From Thermoflexia bacterium (lineage in GTDB: Bacteria > Chloroflexota > Anaerolineae > B4-G1 > DUEL01), in assembly GCA_011192125.1 (NCBI GenBank), contig DUEL01000014.1, forward strand, positions 4,837 to 53,024: 48,188 bases of DNA. Direction: 5' to 3'. Position numbers and translations under genes: made by a program. Of the stretch, positions 39,152-47,940 are shown piece after piece (the stretch's first letter is position 1; each line of letters opens with the position of its first letter). The notes under the pieces are model-generated. The model had not been told where the DNA came from. It was given only the letters and a program-made list of their open reading frames with translations, and ran no database searches.

Positions 39152-39505
39152 ATGGCAGAACTAAAAGGTTGGCGAGACATCCCCATCGGCGGGATGATCC
39201 TCGAGGCTGGCAACGCAGTGCAGTACCCCACCGGCACCTGGCGGGCGTTCCGTCCAGTGTTCGGCGAGGCCAAATGTATCCACTGCTTCACGTGCTGGCT
39301 TTACTGTCCGGATTCCAGCATCCTGGTAGACCCTGAGAACGAGAAGATGCTTGGGTTCGACCTGGAGCACTGCAAGGGGTGTGGCATCTGCGCCGCGGTC
39401 TGCCCGGTGAACGCCAAGGTACAACGGGAGGCCGGAGAGACGGTGGAGCGAGACGATCCCCGCCTGTGCATCCGGATGGTCGAAGAAGGGAAGTTCCAGG
39501 AGTAG
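39152..39505 (+). CDS. porD: 2-oxoacid:ferredoxin oxidoreductase, delta (ferredoxin) subunit
   Basis: A 117-residue protein with two [4Fe-4S] motifs: CIHCFTCWLYCP and CKGCGICAAVCP. It carries electrons from the catalytic subunits to external ferredoxin. The ATG at 39152 follows ACGGAAGGAGCAAAGTACA. Four bases separate its stop from porA. Confidence 0.95.
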   Translation: MAELKGWRDIPIGGMILEAGNAVQYPTGTWRAFRPVFGEAKCIHCFTCWLYCPDSSILVDPENEKMLGFDLEHCKGCGICAAVCPVNAKVQREAGETVERDDPRLCIRMVEEGKFQE

Positions 39506-39509
39506 GACG

Positions 39510-40697
39510 ATGAGCAAGTTCGAAGCATTGACCGGTAACGATGCCGTCGCTACGGCGATGCGCCAGATCAACCCGGACGTGGTCGCGGCATACCCGATCA
39601 CGCCGCAGACCTCGACAGTGCAGAAGTTCTCCGAGTTCGTCGCCGATGGACTGGTGGACACGGAGTTCGTCACCGTGGAGAGCGAACACAGCGCGATGAG
39701 CGCGTGCGTCGGCGCGGCGGCCGCCGGCGCGCGGGTGATGACCGCCACGTCGGCCAACGGCCTGGCGCTGATGTGGGAGATCGTCTACATCGCTGCCTCC
39801 AACCGGCTGCCCATCGTGATGAGCCTGGTCAACCGCGCCCTCTCCGCCCCCATCAACATCCACTGCGACCACTCGGATGTGATGGGGATGCGGGACAGCG
39901 GTTGGATCATCCTCTTCTCCGAGAACGCCCAAGAGGCCTACGACAACTTCATTCAGGCGGTCCGCATCGCTGAACACCCGGACGTCCTCCTGCCCGTGGC
40001 AGTCTGCCAGGACGGATTCATCACCAGCCACGGGATGGAGCGGGTGGAGATCTACGACGACGACGAGGTGAAGGCCTTCGTGGGAGAGTACCGACCCCAG
40101 TGGTCGATCCTAGACATAGATCACCCCAAGACCTACGGACCGCTGGACTTCTACGACTACTACTACGAGCACAAGCGGCAGCAGGTGGAGGCGATGGAGA
40201 ACGCCCTGCGGGTCATCCAGGAGGTGGCCGAGGAGTTCAACCGGAAGTTCAACCGGACCTACGGCCTTTTCGAAGCCTACCGGCTGGACGATGCGGAGGT
40301 CGCCGTGGTGGTCGTCAACTCCACCGCGGGCACGGCCAAGGCGGTGGTGGACCAACTGCGCGCGGAGGGGCTAAGGGTGGGGCTGCTGAAGCCCCGGGTC
40401 TTCCGCCCCTTCCCAGCGAAGGAACTGGTCGACGCCCTGCGCCACCTGAAGGCGGTGGCGGTAATGGACCGCGCGATCTCCTTCGGTTCGATGAACAACG
40501 CCAGTCCGCTCTTCCTAGAACTGGCCGCGGCGATGACCCTCCACGGGGTCCAGATCCCGATGGCCGACTACGTCTTCGGTCTGGGCGGGCGGGACATCCT
40601 GCCCAGGGAGATCGAGTCGGTCTACCGGGATATGCTCCGCACGGCGGAGACGGGCCAGGTGGAGCGGATGGTGACGTACCTGAGTGTGAGGGAGTAG
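39510..40697 (+). CDS. porA: 2-oxoacid:ferredoxin oxidoreductase, alpha subunit
   Basis: A 395-residue alpha subunit with the PYR-type domain: LTGNDAVATAMRQINPDVV, AAYPITPQTSTVQKF, FVTVESEHSAMSACVGAA (the conserved Glu region) and SAPINIHCDHSDVMGMRDSG. A transketolase-C-like domain follows (VVVVNSTAGTAKAVVDQLR; LLKPRVFRPFPAKEL). ATG at 39510 after AGGAGTAGGACG. It is followed by porB after 4 bp. Confidence 0.95.
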   Translation: MSKFEALTGNDAVATAMRQINPDVVAAYPITPQTSTVQKFSEFVADGLVDTEFVTVESEHSAMSACVGAAAAGARVMTATSANGLALMWEIVYIAASNRLPIVMSLVNRALSAPINIHCDHSDVMGMRDSGWIILFSENAQEAYDNFIQAVRIAEHPDVLLPVAVCQDGFITSHGMERVEIYDDDEVKAFVGEYRPQWSILDIDHPKTYGPLDFYDYYYEHKRQQVEAMENALRVIQEVAEEFNRKFNRTYGLFEAYRLDDAEVAVVVVNSTAGTAKAVVDQLRAEGLRVGLLKPRVFRPFPAKELVDALRHLKAVAVMDRAISFGSMNNASPLFLELAAAMTLHGVQIPMADYVFGLGGRDILPREIESVYRDMLRTAETGQVERMVTYLSVRE

Positions 40698-40701
40698 GGA
40701 A

Positions 40702-41637
40702 ATGGCCACGAAGTTGGCGCTCAAAGAACTGATCAAACAACCGATGCGGTTGACGCCGGGGCACCGGCTCTGCGCCGGATGTGGAGCCTCGATCGTTGTC
40801 CGACAGGTCCTGATGGCGATCGACGACCCGGTGGTCGTCACCAACGCCACCGGCTGCCTGGAGGTGGCGACGACCATCTACCCGTACACCGCCTGGAACG
40901 TGCCGTGGATGCACAACGCGTTCGAGAACGCGGCGTCCACCATCAGCGGCATCGAGGCAGCGTACCGCGCCCTGGTGCGCCAGGGGAAGATCCCCGAGCG
41001 AAACGTCAAGTTCATCGCCTTCGGCGGCGACGGGGGCACCTACGACATCGGCCTCCAGGCCCTCTCCGGCGCGGTGGAGCGAGGCCATCAGTTCCTCTAT
41101 ATCTGCTACGACAACGGTGCCTACATGAACACCGGCATCCAGCGCTCCAGCGCGACTCCTATGGGGGCCCATACCACGACCTCGCCGGCCGGCAAGAAGA
41201 TCCCCGGCAAGCAGCAGTTCCGCAAGGACCTCACGGCGATCATGGCCGCGCACGGCATCCCGTACGTGGCGCAGGCGGCACCGAGCCACTGGCGCGACCT
41301 GATGAAGAAGGTGCGAAAGGCGGTCGACTGCGGCGGCCCGGCCTTCATCAACATTCTCTCCTCCTGCAACCGAGGCTGGCGGCACGCCACCGATGAGACC
41401 ATCGATATCACCCAGTTGGCGGTGGATACCTGCTACTGGCCCCTCTATGAGGTGGAAGACGGGGAGTGGCGGCTGACCTACAAGCCGAAGGAGAAGAAGC
41501 CCGTCGAGGAGTGGCTGAAGCGGCAGGGCCGGTTCCGCCATCTCTTCCGACCGGAGAACCGACACATCATCGACGAGTTGCAGGCGGAGGTGGACCGCCG
41601 GTGGGAGCGGCTGCTGCGTCTGTGCGGCGAGGCCTGA
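40702..41637 (+). CDS. porB: 2-oxoacid:ferredoxin oxidoreductase, beta (TPP) subunit
   Basis: A 311-residue TPP-binding subunit. Residues C24 and C27 (HRLCAGCG), C52 (ATGCLEV) and C222 (SSCNRGW) can hold the proximal [4Fe-4S] cluster. The TPP-Mg motif is FGGDGGTYDIGLQALSG with YDNGAYMNTG. The pattern is that of pyruvate-type enzymes rather than 2-oxoglutarate enzymes, but substrate choice is not certain. It closes the operon; a strong terminator follows. Confidence 0.95.
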   Translation: MATKLALKELIKQPMRLTPGHRLCAGCGASIVVRQVLMAIDDPVVVTNATGCLEVATTIYPYTAWNVPWMHNAFENAASTISGIEAAYRALVRQGKIPERNVKFIAFGGDGGTYDIGLQALSGAVERGHQFLYICYDNGAYMNTGIQRSSATPMGAHTTTSPAGKKIPGKQQFRKDLTAIMAAHGIPYVAQAAPSHWRDLMKKVRKAVDCGGPAFINILSSCNRGWRHATDETIDITQLAVDTCYWPLYEVEDGEWRLTYKPKEKKPVEEWLKRQGRFRHLFRPENRHIIDELQAEVDRRWERLLRLCGEA

Positions 41638-41660
41638 CCCCGGCTATCGCCCGAGCGACG

Positions 41661-41700
41661 AACGGCCCCGCGCCCACAATGGGCACGGGGCCGTTTGCTT
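41661..41700 (+). terminator. terminator of the por operon
   Basis: AACGGCCCCGCGCCC (41661-41675) pairs with GGGCACGGGGCCGTT (41681-41695) with one mismatch, around ACAAT, and is followed by TGCTT. Confidence 0.8.
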
Positions 41701-41777
41701 GGACCACCACAGGGGCAGGCAAGGGCCCACTCCTCCCTCTCCGCCCGGTCCCCCTAACTCTGCGGTTAAGGAGTGCC

Positions 41778-41811
41778 TTGACTTTTACCCTGCCTAGGGC
41801 ATAATATGCCC
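41778..41811 (+). promoter_or_regulatory. promoter of the polysaccharide operon with a palindrome over the -10
   Basis: TTGACT (41778-41783), 16 bp, CATAAT (41800-41805). GGGCATA and TATGCCC (41797-41811) make a perfect 15-bp palindrome across the -10, a likely operator. Predicted start near 41812, about 47 nt before the GTG at 41859. Confidence 0.65.
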
Positions 41812-41858
41812 GACCAAGAAGGCGATCTATCCTTCGAATCTCCCACCGAGGAGGAAAC

Positions 41859-42848
41859 GTGAGAATTCTCATCACCGGCGGTGCCGGGTTCATCGGCTCC
41901 AACTTGGTGGACGCCCTGATGGCCCAAGGGCACGAAGTGACCGTGCTGGACAACCTCTCCGTGGGCAAGATCCAAAACATCGCCCATCACCTGGAAAGCG
42001 AGCGGTTCCACTTCGTCAACGACTCCATCCTCAACGTCACCACTTTGGAGCGCTTGATCCGCCAGTCCGACCTCATCTACCACCTCGCCGCCGTGGTGGG
42101 GGTCAAGTACGTGGTGGAAGACCCCCTGAACGCCATCATCACCAACGTGCGCGGAACGGAAAACGTCCTGGAACTGGCCTTCAAGTACTGGGTCCGAACG
42201 GTCATCGCCTCCAGTTCCGAGATCTACGGCAAATCCACCGAGGCCCCACTGCGCGAAGATGCGGACCGGCTGCTGGGACCGACCACCGTGGAGCGATGGT
42301 CCTACTCCGACGCCAAAGCCATCGACGAGTATTTCGCCTTCGCCTACGCCAAGAAGGGATTGCCCGTCACGGTGGTGCGCTACTTCAACGCGTACGGGCC
42401 CCGGCTGGACCCCCTGGGCTACGGGAGCGTGGTGGCCCGCTTTTTCACGCAGGCCTTGCGTGGGGAACCGCTGACCGTCTACGACGACGGCAATCAGACC
42501 CGCTGCTTCACTTACGTGGCCGATACAGTGGAGGGGACCATCCTGGCCGGCACGGTAAAAGAGGCGGCCGGGATGGTCTTTAACATCGGCTCCAACCGAG
42601 AGACCACGATCAAATCGCTGGCCCAGATGATCAAGCAATTGACCGGTTCCTCGTCGGAGATTGTCTATGTGCCGTACACCTCCGCCTACGGCCCCCACTT
42701 CGAAGAGACCCGTCGTCGCGTACCGGACACGACCCGGGCCAAAGAGGTGCTGGGCTTTGAGGCGAAGACCCCACTGGAGGAAGGGCTCCGCAGGACGCTC
42801 GCATGGTTCCGGGAGGAGGGGCTAACCACCCTCTCACCTCGCCTTTAA
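41859..42848 (+). CDS. NAD-dependent sugar epimerase/dehydratase
   Basis: A 329-residue extended short-chain dehydrogenase acting on nucleotide sugars. The Rossmann motif is TGGAGFIGSNLVDAL; the catalytic residues lie in ASSSEIYG and WSYSDAKAIDEY (Y-x3-K); RYFNAYGPR is the substrate-binding segment. It resembles UDP-glucose 4-epimerase and UDP-glucuronate decarboxylase types; the exact product cannot be told. The start is GTG at 41859 after GAGGAGGAAAC. It begins the surface-polysaccharide operon with the ligase/TPR and WecA-like genes. Confidence 0.9.
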   Translation: MRILITGGAGFIGSNLVDALMAQGHEVTVLDNLSVGKIQNIAHHLESERFHFVNDSILNVTTLERLIRQSDLIYHLAAVVGVKYVVEDPLNAIITNVRGTENVLELAFKYWVRTVIASSSEIYGKSTEAPLREDADRLLGPTTVERWSYSDAKAIDEYFAFAYAKKGLPVTVVRYFNAYGPRLDPLGYGSVVARFFTQALRGEPLTVYDDGNQTRCFTYVADTVEGTILAGTVKEAAGMVFNIGSNRETTIKSLAQMIKQLTGSSSEIVYVPYTSAYGPHFEETRRRVPDTTRAKEVLGFEAKTPLEEGLRRTLAWFREEGLTTLSPRL

Positions 42849-42870
42849 GAAGTCCTGGAAAGGTCGACCG

Positions 42871-45800
42871 ATGTCCTCAACCCGACTGAGTGCGATACTG
42901 GATGGAATCCTAGAGGCAGGGTGGCTTGCAGCGATCGTCGTCACCCCCCTGTTCTTCAACATCTACTCCAGCCGCGTCTTCGAGCCGGACAAACTGACGA
43001 CCCTCCGCTCCATCGCGCTGGTGATGTCGGCGGTGTGGCTGGTGCGGTGGGTGGAGGAAAGGGCCAGCGGCCGACAGGGCTCCCGCCGGATCACCTGGCG
43101 TACTCCCCTGGTCCTCCCCACCCTCCTGATGATCCTCGCTTATCTGGTCAGCACCGCCTTCTCCCTCACCCCCTACACGAGTTTCTTCGGCTCGTACCAA
43201 CGGCTTCAGGGAACCTTCACCACGTTCTCATACATCGTCATCTTCTTCATCCTGCTGGACCGGCTGCACTCGCGGGCGCAGGTCGACCGGCTGATCACTA
43301 CCCTGATCATCAACAGTCTTCCTATCGCCCTGTACGGCTTCGTCCAGCACGCCGGAAGGGACCCGCTGCCCTGGGGCGGGGATGTGGTCCGGCGGGTGGC
43401 CTCCAACATGGGCAACGCCATCTTCGTAGCCGCTTACCTCATCATGGCCGTCCCGCCAACCCTCTCCCGGATCGTGGACGCCTTCCGCTCCATTCTCGAC
43501 GATGAAGAGGCGGGGACCCTCCACGTCCTCCAGGCGGCGGCCTACATCTTCATCTTCCTGGTCCAGGTGATCGCCATCTGGTACACCAAGAGCCGGGGAC
43601 CGCTACTGGGGCTCCTGGCTGGAGTGGGGGTCTGGATCTTCGTGGGGCTGTTGACGCTCCAGCAACGCGGCCTGCAGACGGACTCTCCGTCGCGGCGCGG
43701 ACTCCTGAAGGACCTGGGACAGGGGATGGCCTTCGGGCTGCTCACCATCCTCGCCTCAGGCGCAGCCGGAGGAGCGGTGTACCTCCTGGTCCGGGCGGGC
43801 GCAGGACCGGATTCATCCCTCCCCCAATTTGGCGCGCTGACCAGCGGCGGGCTGGTCATGGCCGGGTTCTGGCTGACCTTCGTCGTCAACCGCCGTGGGT
43901 GGCGCTGGCTGTGGGCCAGCGCACTGGTACTGGCCATCCTTGCCGTTGCTCTCTTCTTCGCCGTGAACCCCGGCGGCCCGCTCCACGAATGGGCCGTCAA
44001 CAACCCAGCCATCGGCCGGGTAGCCCGGGTGCTGGAAGTGGAAAGCGGCACCGGCAAGGTCCGGGCCCTGATCTGGGAGGGGGGTCTCAAGATGATCCTC
44101 CCCCACGAGCCGATCCAGTATCCGCCCACGATCCTCCGCTCCGAATGGCGACCGGATCCCTTCAACGCGATCCGCATCCTGGTCGGCTACGGGCCGGAGT
44201 CGATGTACGTCGGATACAACCGGTTCTACCCGCCACCGCTGGGGCAGGTAGAATCCCGCACCGCCTCGCCGGATCGATCTCACAACGAGACCCTGGACTC
44301 GCTGATCATCACGGGTCTGTTGGGATTCGTCGCTTACATCTGGCTGTTTGGGAGCCTCTTCTATTTCGGGCTCCGCTGGCTGGGCCTTCTCCCCACCGAC
44401 TGGCGGCGCAGGCTCTTCTTCGGCCTCCTGGTCGGAGGGGCCCTTCTGGCCCTGGCGATCGTCCTCCCCACCATCGGCCCCCACTTCTTCTGCCTGGCGA
44501 TCCCCATCGGGATGGTCGGTGGACTCTTCCTGTACCTGCTGGTCTACGCCCTCTCCCGCTACGCGGACGCGCCCTCCGACGCGCCTTCCCACCCCCACAC
44601 GATCCTGCTGATGGGGCTCCTGGCGACCTTTGTCGCTCATTTCGTGGAGATCAACTTCGGGATCGCCATCGCCTCCACGCGCACCACCTTCTGGGCCCTG
44701 GCGGGGGTGTTCGTGCTGCTGGGCCTCCAACGGGTCGCGGAGCAGAGGGAAGAGCAGGCAGCGACGGTGCCGCCTCCTCCCCAGTCCATCCCCCGCTCCC
44801 GTCGCCGACGACGACGTCGGGCCAAGGCACCACAGACGATACAGCGGTCTCCCATCCCTCTGTCGTGGCTCTGGCCCACCTTCGGCGCAGCGACCGTCGG
44901 GGCGCTGATCCTCGGCACCCTGGCCTACGACTTCGTGAACAACGTCGAGCGGCTGAGGGACCCGCTGCAGGTGTTCTGGCGCTCTCTCACGGTGATCGCC
45001 ATCCCCGCCAGCCGGCCGCCGCGTACGTCGCTAGGGATCCTGATGGTGTTCGGGATGACCTGGCTCGCCATCGGGCTGCTGACGGTGGCCCAGATGGTCC
45101 GGCTGAAGGTGGTGCCGAAGCGGGAGACCTGGACGGCAGCGTTGATCGCGCTCCTCGTTCCGCTGGCGGCGTGGCTGATCTTCGGCCTCGTGCTCGCCGG
45201 ACGCCACGCCCACATCGTCGGCAGAGTGGTGCAGGATATCAACGATGTCATGCAGGTCGCCGAGTTCGTAGCCGATCAAGTGAGCGTGTACTACGCCTTC
45301 CTGTTCGCCACCATCCTGCTGGGTGGGCTGGCGCTGGCGGGGGGCAACCTAAGAGCAGGCCGATGGGCAACGCCGGCCGGCCTTCTAGCCCTGCTGATCG
45401 CCGCTCTGTCCTGGATCGCCTACGGGCTCGTCGGCGTCTCCGGCGGGGCCTTTCCTCTGCCGGGGGATCTCGCTCTTGCTACCGCCCTGGGAATCGCGGG
45501 CTCTCTAATCGTGGGCGGGTTGCTCTACTACCTCATCCCCTCGCTGGGGAACCGGCTGGAGAAGATCGGCTGGGGGGAATGGACCGCTGCCTTCGTCGCC
45601 GCCATTGTGCTCTTCGTGGTCCCCATCTTCGCCGCCGCTTTCAACCTCCAGCCCATCCGGGCCGACATCGTGTACAAGCAGGGAGATCCGTGGGACCGAC
45701 AAAGGCAGTTCGCGGTGTCCATCCCCCACTACCAGCGGGCCGTCGAACTGGCTCCGAAGGAGGACTTCTACTATCTCTACCTGGGCCGGGCGCTGCTGGA

Positions 45801-46524
45801 GTACGCCTCCTCGCTGGAGGATGTGAGCCAGCAAACCCAGGCCCTGCAGGAGACGGAGCGGGTGCTGCTCCAGGCACAGGCCATCGCGCCGCTCAACACC
45901 GACCACAGTGCTAACCTGGCCCGGATGTACCGCCGCTGGGCGGAGTTGCCCGCAGGGAGAGACCATCGGGAGTCACTACTCAACCTCGCTTCCCGCTACT
46001 ACGAGACGGCGACGACCCTCAGCCCCAACAACCCGATCCTCTGGAACGAATGGGCCACGCTCTACTACTATGGGATGGGGGACAAAGTGGGATACCAGCG
46101 GTGCATCAGCCGGTCGCTGGAACTGGACTCCGAGTTCGAGCAGACCTGGTTGATCGTCGGCGATGTGCGGGCCGGTGAGGGGGACCTGGAGGGAGCCGCT
46201 GAGGCGTACCGCACCGCCCTGGAGATCAAACCTCGCCAGCCGCGGGTGTGGAACGCGTTGGGGAGGGTATACCTCCAGTTGGGCCGCAGCGCAGAGGCGG
46301 CGGACGCACTCCTCCAATCCCTGGAACTGGCCCCCAATGCCCGGGACGCCTGGGATACCCATCGGCTGTTGGCGATCGCCTACTACCAACTGGGCCGTCT
46401 GGATCAGGCGCTGGCGGAGGCCCAGACCGCCCTCCAGATGGCACCCGAAGATCAGCGGTCGCTGGTGGAGGAGTTGATCCTCCAGATCCAACAGCCACCG
46501 CCTTCGGAGGGAGGCTCGCCGTGA
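42871..46524 (+). CDS. O-antigen-ligase-like membrane protein fused to TPR domain
   Basis: A very large 1217-residue protein. Residues 1-630 contain about 12 membrane segments with a Wzy/O-antigen-ligase-type region (AIWYTKSRGPLLGLLAGV; a large loop with VGYGPESMYVGYNRFYPP and SRTASPDRSHNETLD). An arginine-rich linker (SRRRRRRRAK, near 641) leads to a second block of about six membrane helices (670-940). The end (about 950-1217) is TPR repeats: YQRAVELAPKEDFYYLYLG, EAYRTALEIKPRQPRVWNAL and LAEAQTALQMAPED. It probably joins or exports glycan chains. The gene starts 22 bp after the epimerase and overlaps the next gene by 4 bp (GTGA). Confidence 0.85.
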   Translation: MSSTRLSAILDGILEAGWLAAIVVTPLFFNIYSSRVFEPDKLTTLRSIALVMSAVWLVRWVEERASGRQGSRRITWRTPLVLPTLLMILAYLVSTAFSLTPYTSFFGSYQRLQGTFTTFSYIVIFFILLDRLHSRAQVDRLITTLIINSLPIALYGFVQHAGRDPLPWGGDVVRRVASNMGNAIFVAAYLIMAVPPTLSRIVDAFRSILDDEEAGTLHVLQAAAYIFIFLVQVIAIWYTKSRGPLLGLLAGVGVWIFVGLLTLQQRGLQTDSPSRRGLLKDLGQGMAFGLLTILASGAAGGAVYLLVRAGAGPDSSLPQFGALTSGGLVMAGFWLTFVVNRRGWRWLWASALVLAILAVALFFAVNPGGPLHEWAVNNPAIGRVARVLEVESGTGKVRALIWEGGLKMILPHEPIQYPPTILRSEWRPDPFNAIRILVGYGPESMYVGYNRFYPPPLGQVESRTASPDRSHNETLDSLIITGLLGFVAYIWLFGSLFYFGLRWLGLLPTDWRRRLFFGLLVGGALLALAIVLPTIGPHFFCLAIPIGMVGGLFLYLLVYALSRYADAPSDAPSHPHTILLMGLLATFVAHFVEINFGIAIASTRTTFWALAGVFVLLGLQRVAEQREEQAATVPPPPQSIPRSRRRRRRRAKAPQTIQRSPIPLSWLWPTFGAATVGALILGTLAYDFVNNVERLRDPLQVFWRSLTVIAIPASRPPRTSLGILMVFGMTWLAIGLLTVAQMVRLKVVPKRETWTAALIALLVPLAAWLIFGLVLAGRHAHIVGRVVQDINDVMQVAEFVADQVSVYYAFLFATILLGGLALAGGNLRAGRWATPAGLLALLIAALSWIAYGLVGVSGGAFPLPGDLALATALGIAGSLIVGGLLYYLIPSLGNRLEKIGWGEWTAAFVAAIVLFVVPIFAAAFNLQPIRADIVYKQGDPWDRQRQFAVSIPHYQRAVELAPKEDFYYLYLGRALLEYASSLEDVSQQTQALQETERVLLQAQAIAPLNTDHSANLARMYRRWAELPAGRDHRESLLNLASRYYETATTLSPNNPILWNEWATLYYYGMGDKVGYQRCISRSLELDSEFEQTWLIVGDVRAGEGDLEGAAEAYRTALEIKPRQPRVWNALGRVYLQLGRSAEAADALLQSLELAPNARDAWDTHRLLAIAYYQLGRLDQALAEAQTALQMAPEDQRSLVEELILQIQQPPPSEGGSP

Positions 46525-47564
46525 CGGTGTACATCCTGGTCTTCGCCGGTGCCCTCGTCCTGGCGATCGGCGCTACGCCGCTGGCCCGCTACCTGGCCCC
46601 CCGGCTGGGGATGATCGACCAACCCTCAGCGCGTAAGATCCACACCCGTCCCGTTCCTCGGTTGGGCGGGGCAGCCATCTACGTGGCGGTCCTGATCGCA
46701 GCGGTGGTCCTGGGCGAACGATACCGATTCGCCCAGTTCGGCTCCATCGTCGTCGGCGCTACGGGGGTCTCCTTCCTGGGCCTGGTGGACGACCGCTGGG
46801 GCGTGCGGCCCATCGTCAAGATGGTCGGTCAGATCCTGGCCGCCCTGCTCCTGTGGGCCACCGGTGTCCGCGTCGGCACCTTTCACCAGCCCGTACTAGA
46901 CCTGATCACCACTGTCTTCTGGGTGGGGTACATCACCAACGGGATCAACCTGTTGGACAATATGGACGGGCTGGCGGGGGGAGTCGCCGCCATCGCCGCC
47001 GCCTACTTCGCCCTGATGTGCGCCTTCAGCGGTCAGTACCTGGTGGGGGCCCTCTCCGTGGCCGTGCTGGGGGCCTGCATTGGCTTCCTGTTCTACAACC
47101 TGAACCCGGCTAACATCTTTATGGGCGACTCCGGCTCCCTCTTCCTGGGCTTCACCCTGGCCGCCATCGGGATCAAACTCCGCTTCCCGGAGAACGTCAC
47201 CTTCGTCACCTGGATGGTGCCGGTGCTGGTGATGGGGCTCCCCATCTTCGACACCACGCTGGTCATCATCTCCCGTCTCCGGCGGGGATTGAACCCGCTA
47301 ACCCACCCCGGCAAAGACCACGTCTCCCACCGGCTGGTCGCAGCGGGGATGACCCAGCGGGAGGCCGTGCTCACTCTCTACGTGGTCTCGTTCATCCTGG
47401 GGATGCTCGCCGTCTTCGTCACTCAAGCGTCCATCCCCGAGGGGTACGCCGTCGGAGGATTGACGGCTCTCGCCGGCCTCTACGGCCTCTGGCGGATGGA
47501 ACGCCCCCCTTTCTGGTCATCCTATCCCTCCAGACAGGTTGGAGCCCCCGATGCAAAGGTATGA
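46521..47564 (+). CDS. WecA/MraY-type polyprenyl-phosphate sugar-1-phosphate transferase
   Basis: A 347-residue enzyme with about ten membrane segments that starts lipid-linked glycan synthesis by moving a sugar-1-phosphate to undecaprenyl phosphate. The family motifs are [29 protein letters not shown] and [14 protein letters not shown], with [14 protein letters not shown] in the last cytoplasmic loop. The latter resembles the WecA/TagO group more than MraY. GTG at 46521 overlaps the ligase stop; GGAGGGAGGCTCGCC precedes it. Its last 14 bp overlap mvaD. Confidence 0.92.
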   Translation: MTVYILVFAGALVLAIGATPLARYLAPRLGMIDQPSARKIHTRPVPRLGGAAIYVAVLIAAVVLGERYRFAQFGSIVVGATGVSFLGLVDDRWGVRPIVKMVGQILAALLLWATGVRVGTFHQPVLDLITTVFWVGYITNGINLLDNMDGLAGGVAAIAAAYFALMCAFSGQYLVGALSVAVLGACIGFLFYNLNPANIFMGDSGSLFLGFTLAAIGIKLRFPENVTFVTWMVPVLVMGLPIFDTTLVIISRLRRGLNPLTHPGKDHVSHRLVAAGMTQREAVLTLYVVSFILGMLAVFVTQASIPEGYAVGGLTALAGLYGLWRMERPPFWSSYPSRQVGAPDAKV

Positions 47565-47940
47565 AGCGACGGCCGAGGCCCGGGCCAACATCGCTCTGAC
47601 CAAGTATTGGGGCAACGCCGACGATGACCTGCGCATCCCGGCTAATGAGTCGATCTCGATGACGCTGGACCGGACGCGGACGGTCACCACCGTCTCCTTC
47701 CAGGCCGACCTGAAAGCCGACGAGGTCGTGGTGGACGACCGGCCCCTCGCCGGCCCCGCGCTGGAGCGGGTGGTGCGCCACCTGGACCTGCTCCGCGGTC
47801 TGGCGGGGGTGACCTGGCGGGCACGGGTGGTCTCCCACAACAACTTCCCCACCGGCGCGGGGATCGCCTCCTCCGCCTCCGGGTTCGCCGCGCTGACAGT
47901 GGCCTGCGCGGGGGCGCTGGGGCTGGACCTCCCCCCCCGC
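47551..47940 (+). CDS. mvaD: diphosphomevalonate decarboxylase, N-terminal part, broken by an inverted copy
   Basis: The first 130 codons are a normal GHMP-kinase-fold mevalonate decarboxylase: [14 protein letters not shown], the family's first signature, and [20 protein letters not shown], the phosphate-binding loop. It makes isopentenyl diphosphate from diphosphomevalonate, the precursor of the polyprenyl carriers used by the upstream genes. At 47941 the sequence turns into the reverse complement of this gene's own residues 9-91, so the true downstream part is missing. The frame stays open to the edge but is antisense. ATG at 47551 after GTTGGAGCCCCC; it overlaps the WecA-like stop. Confidence 0.9.
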
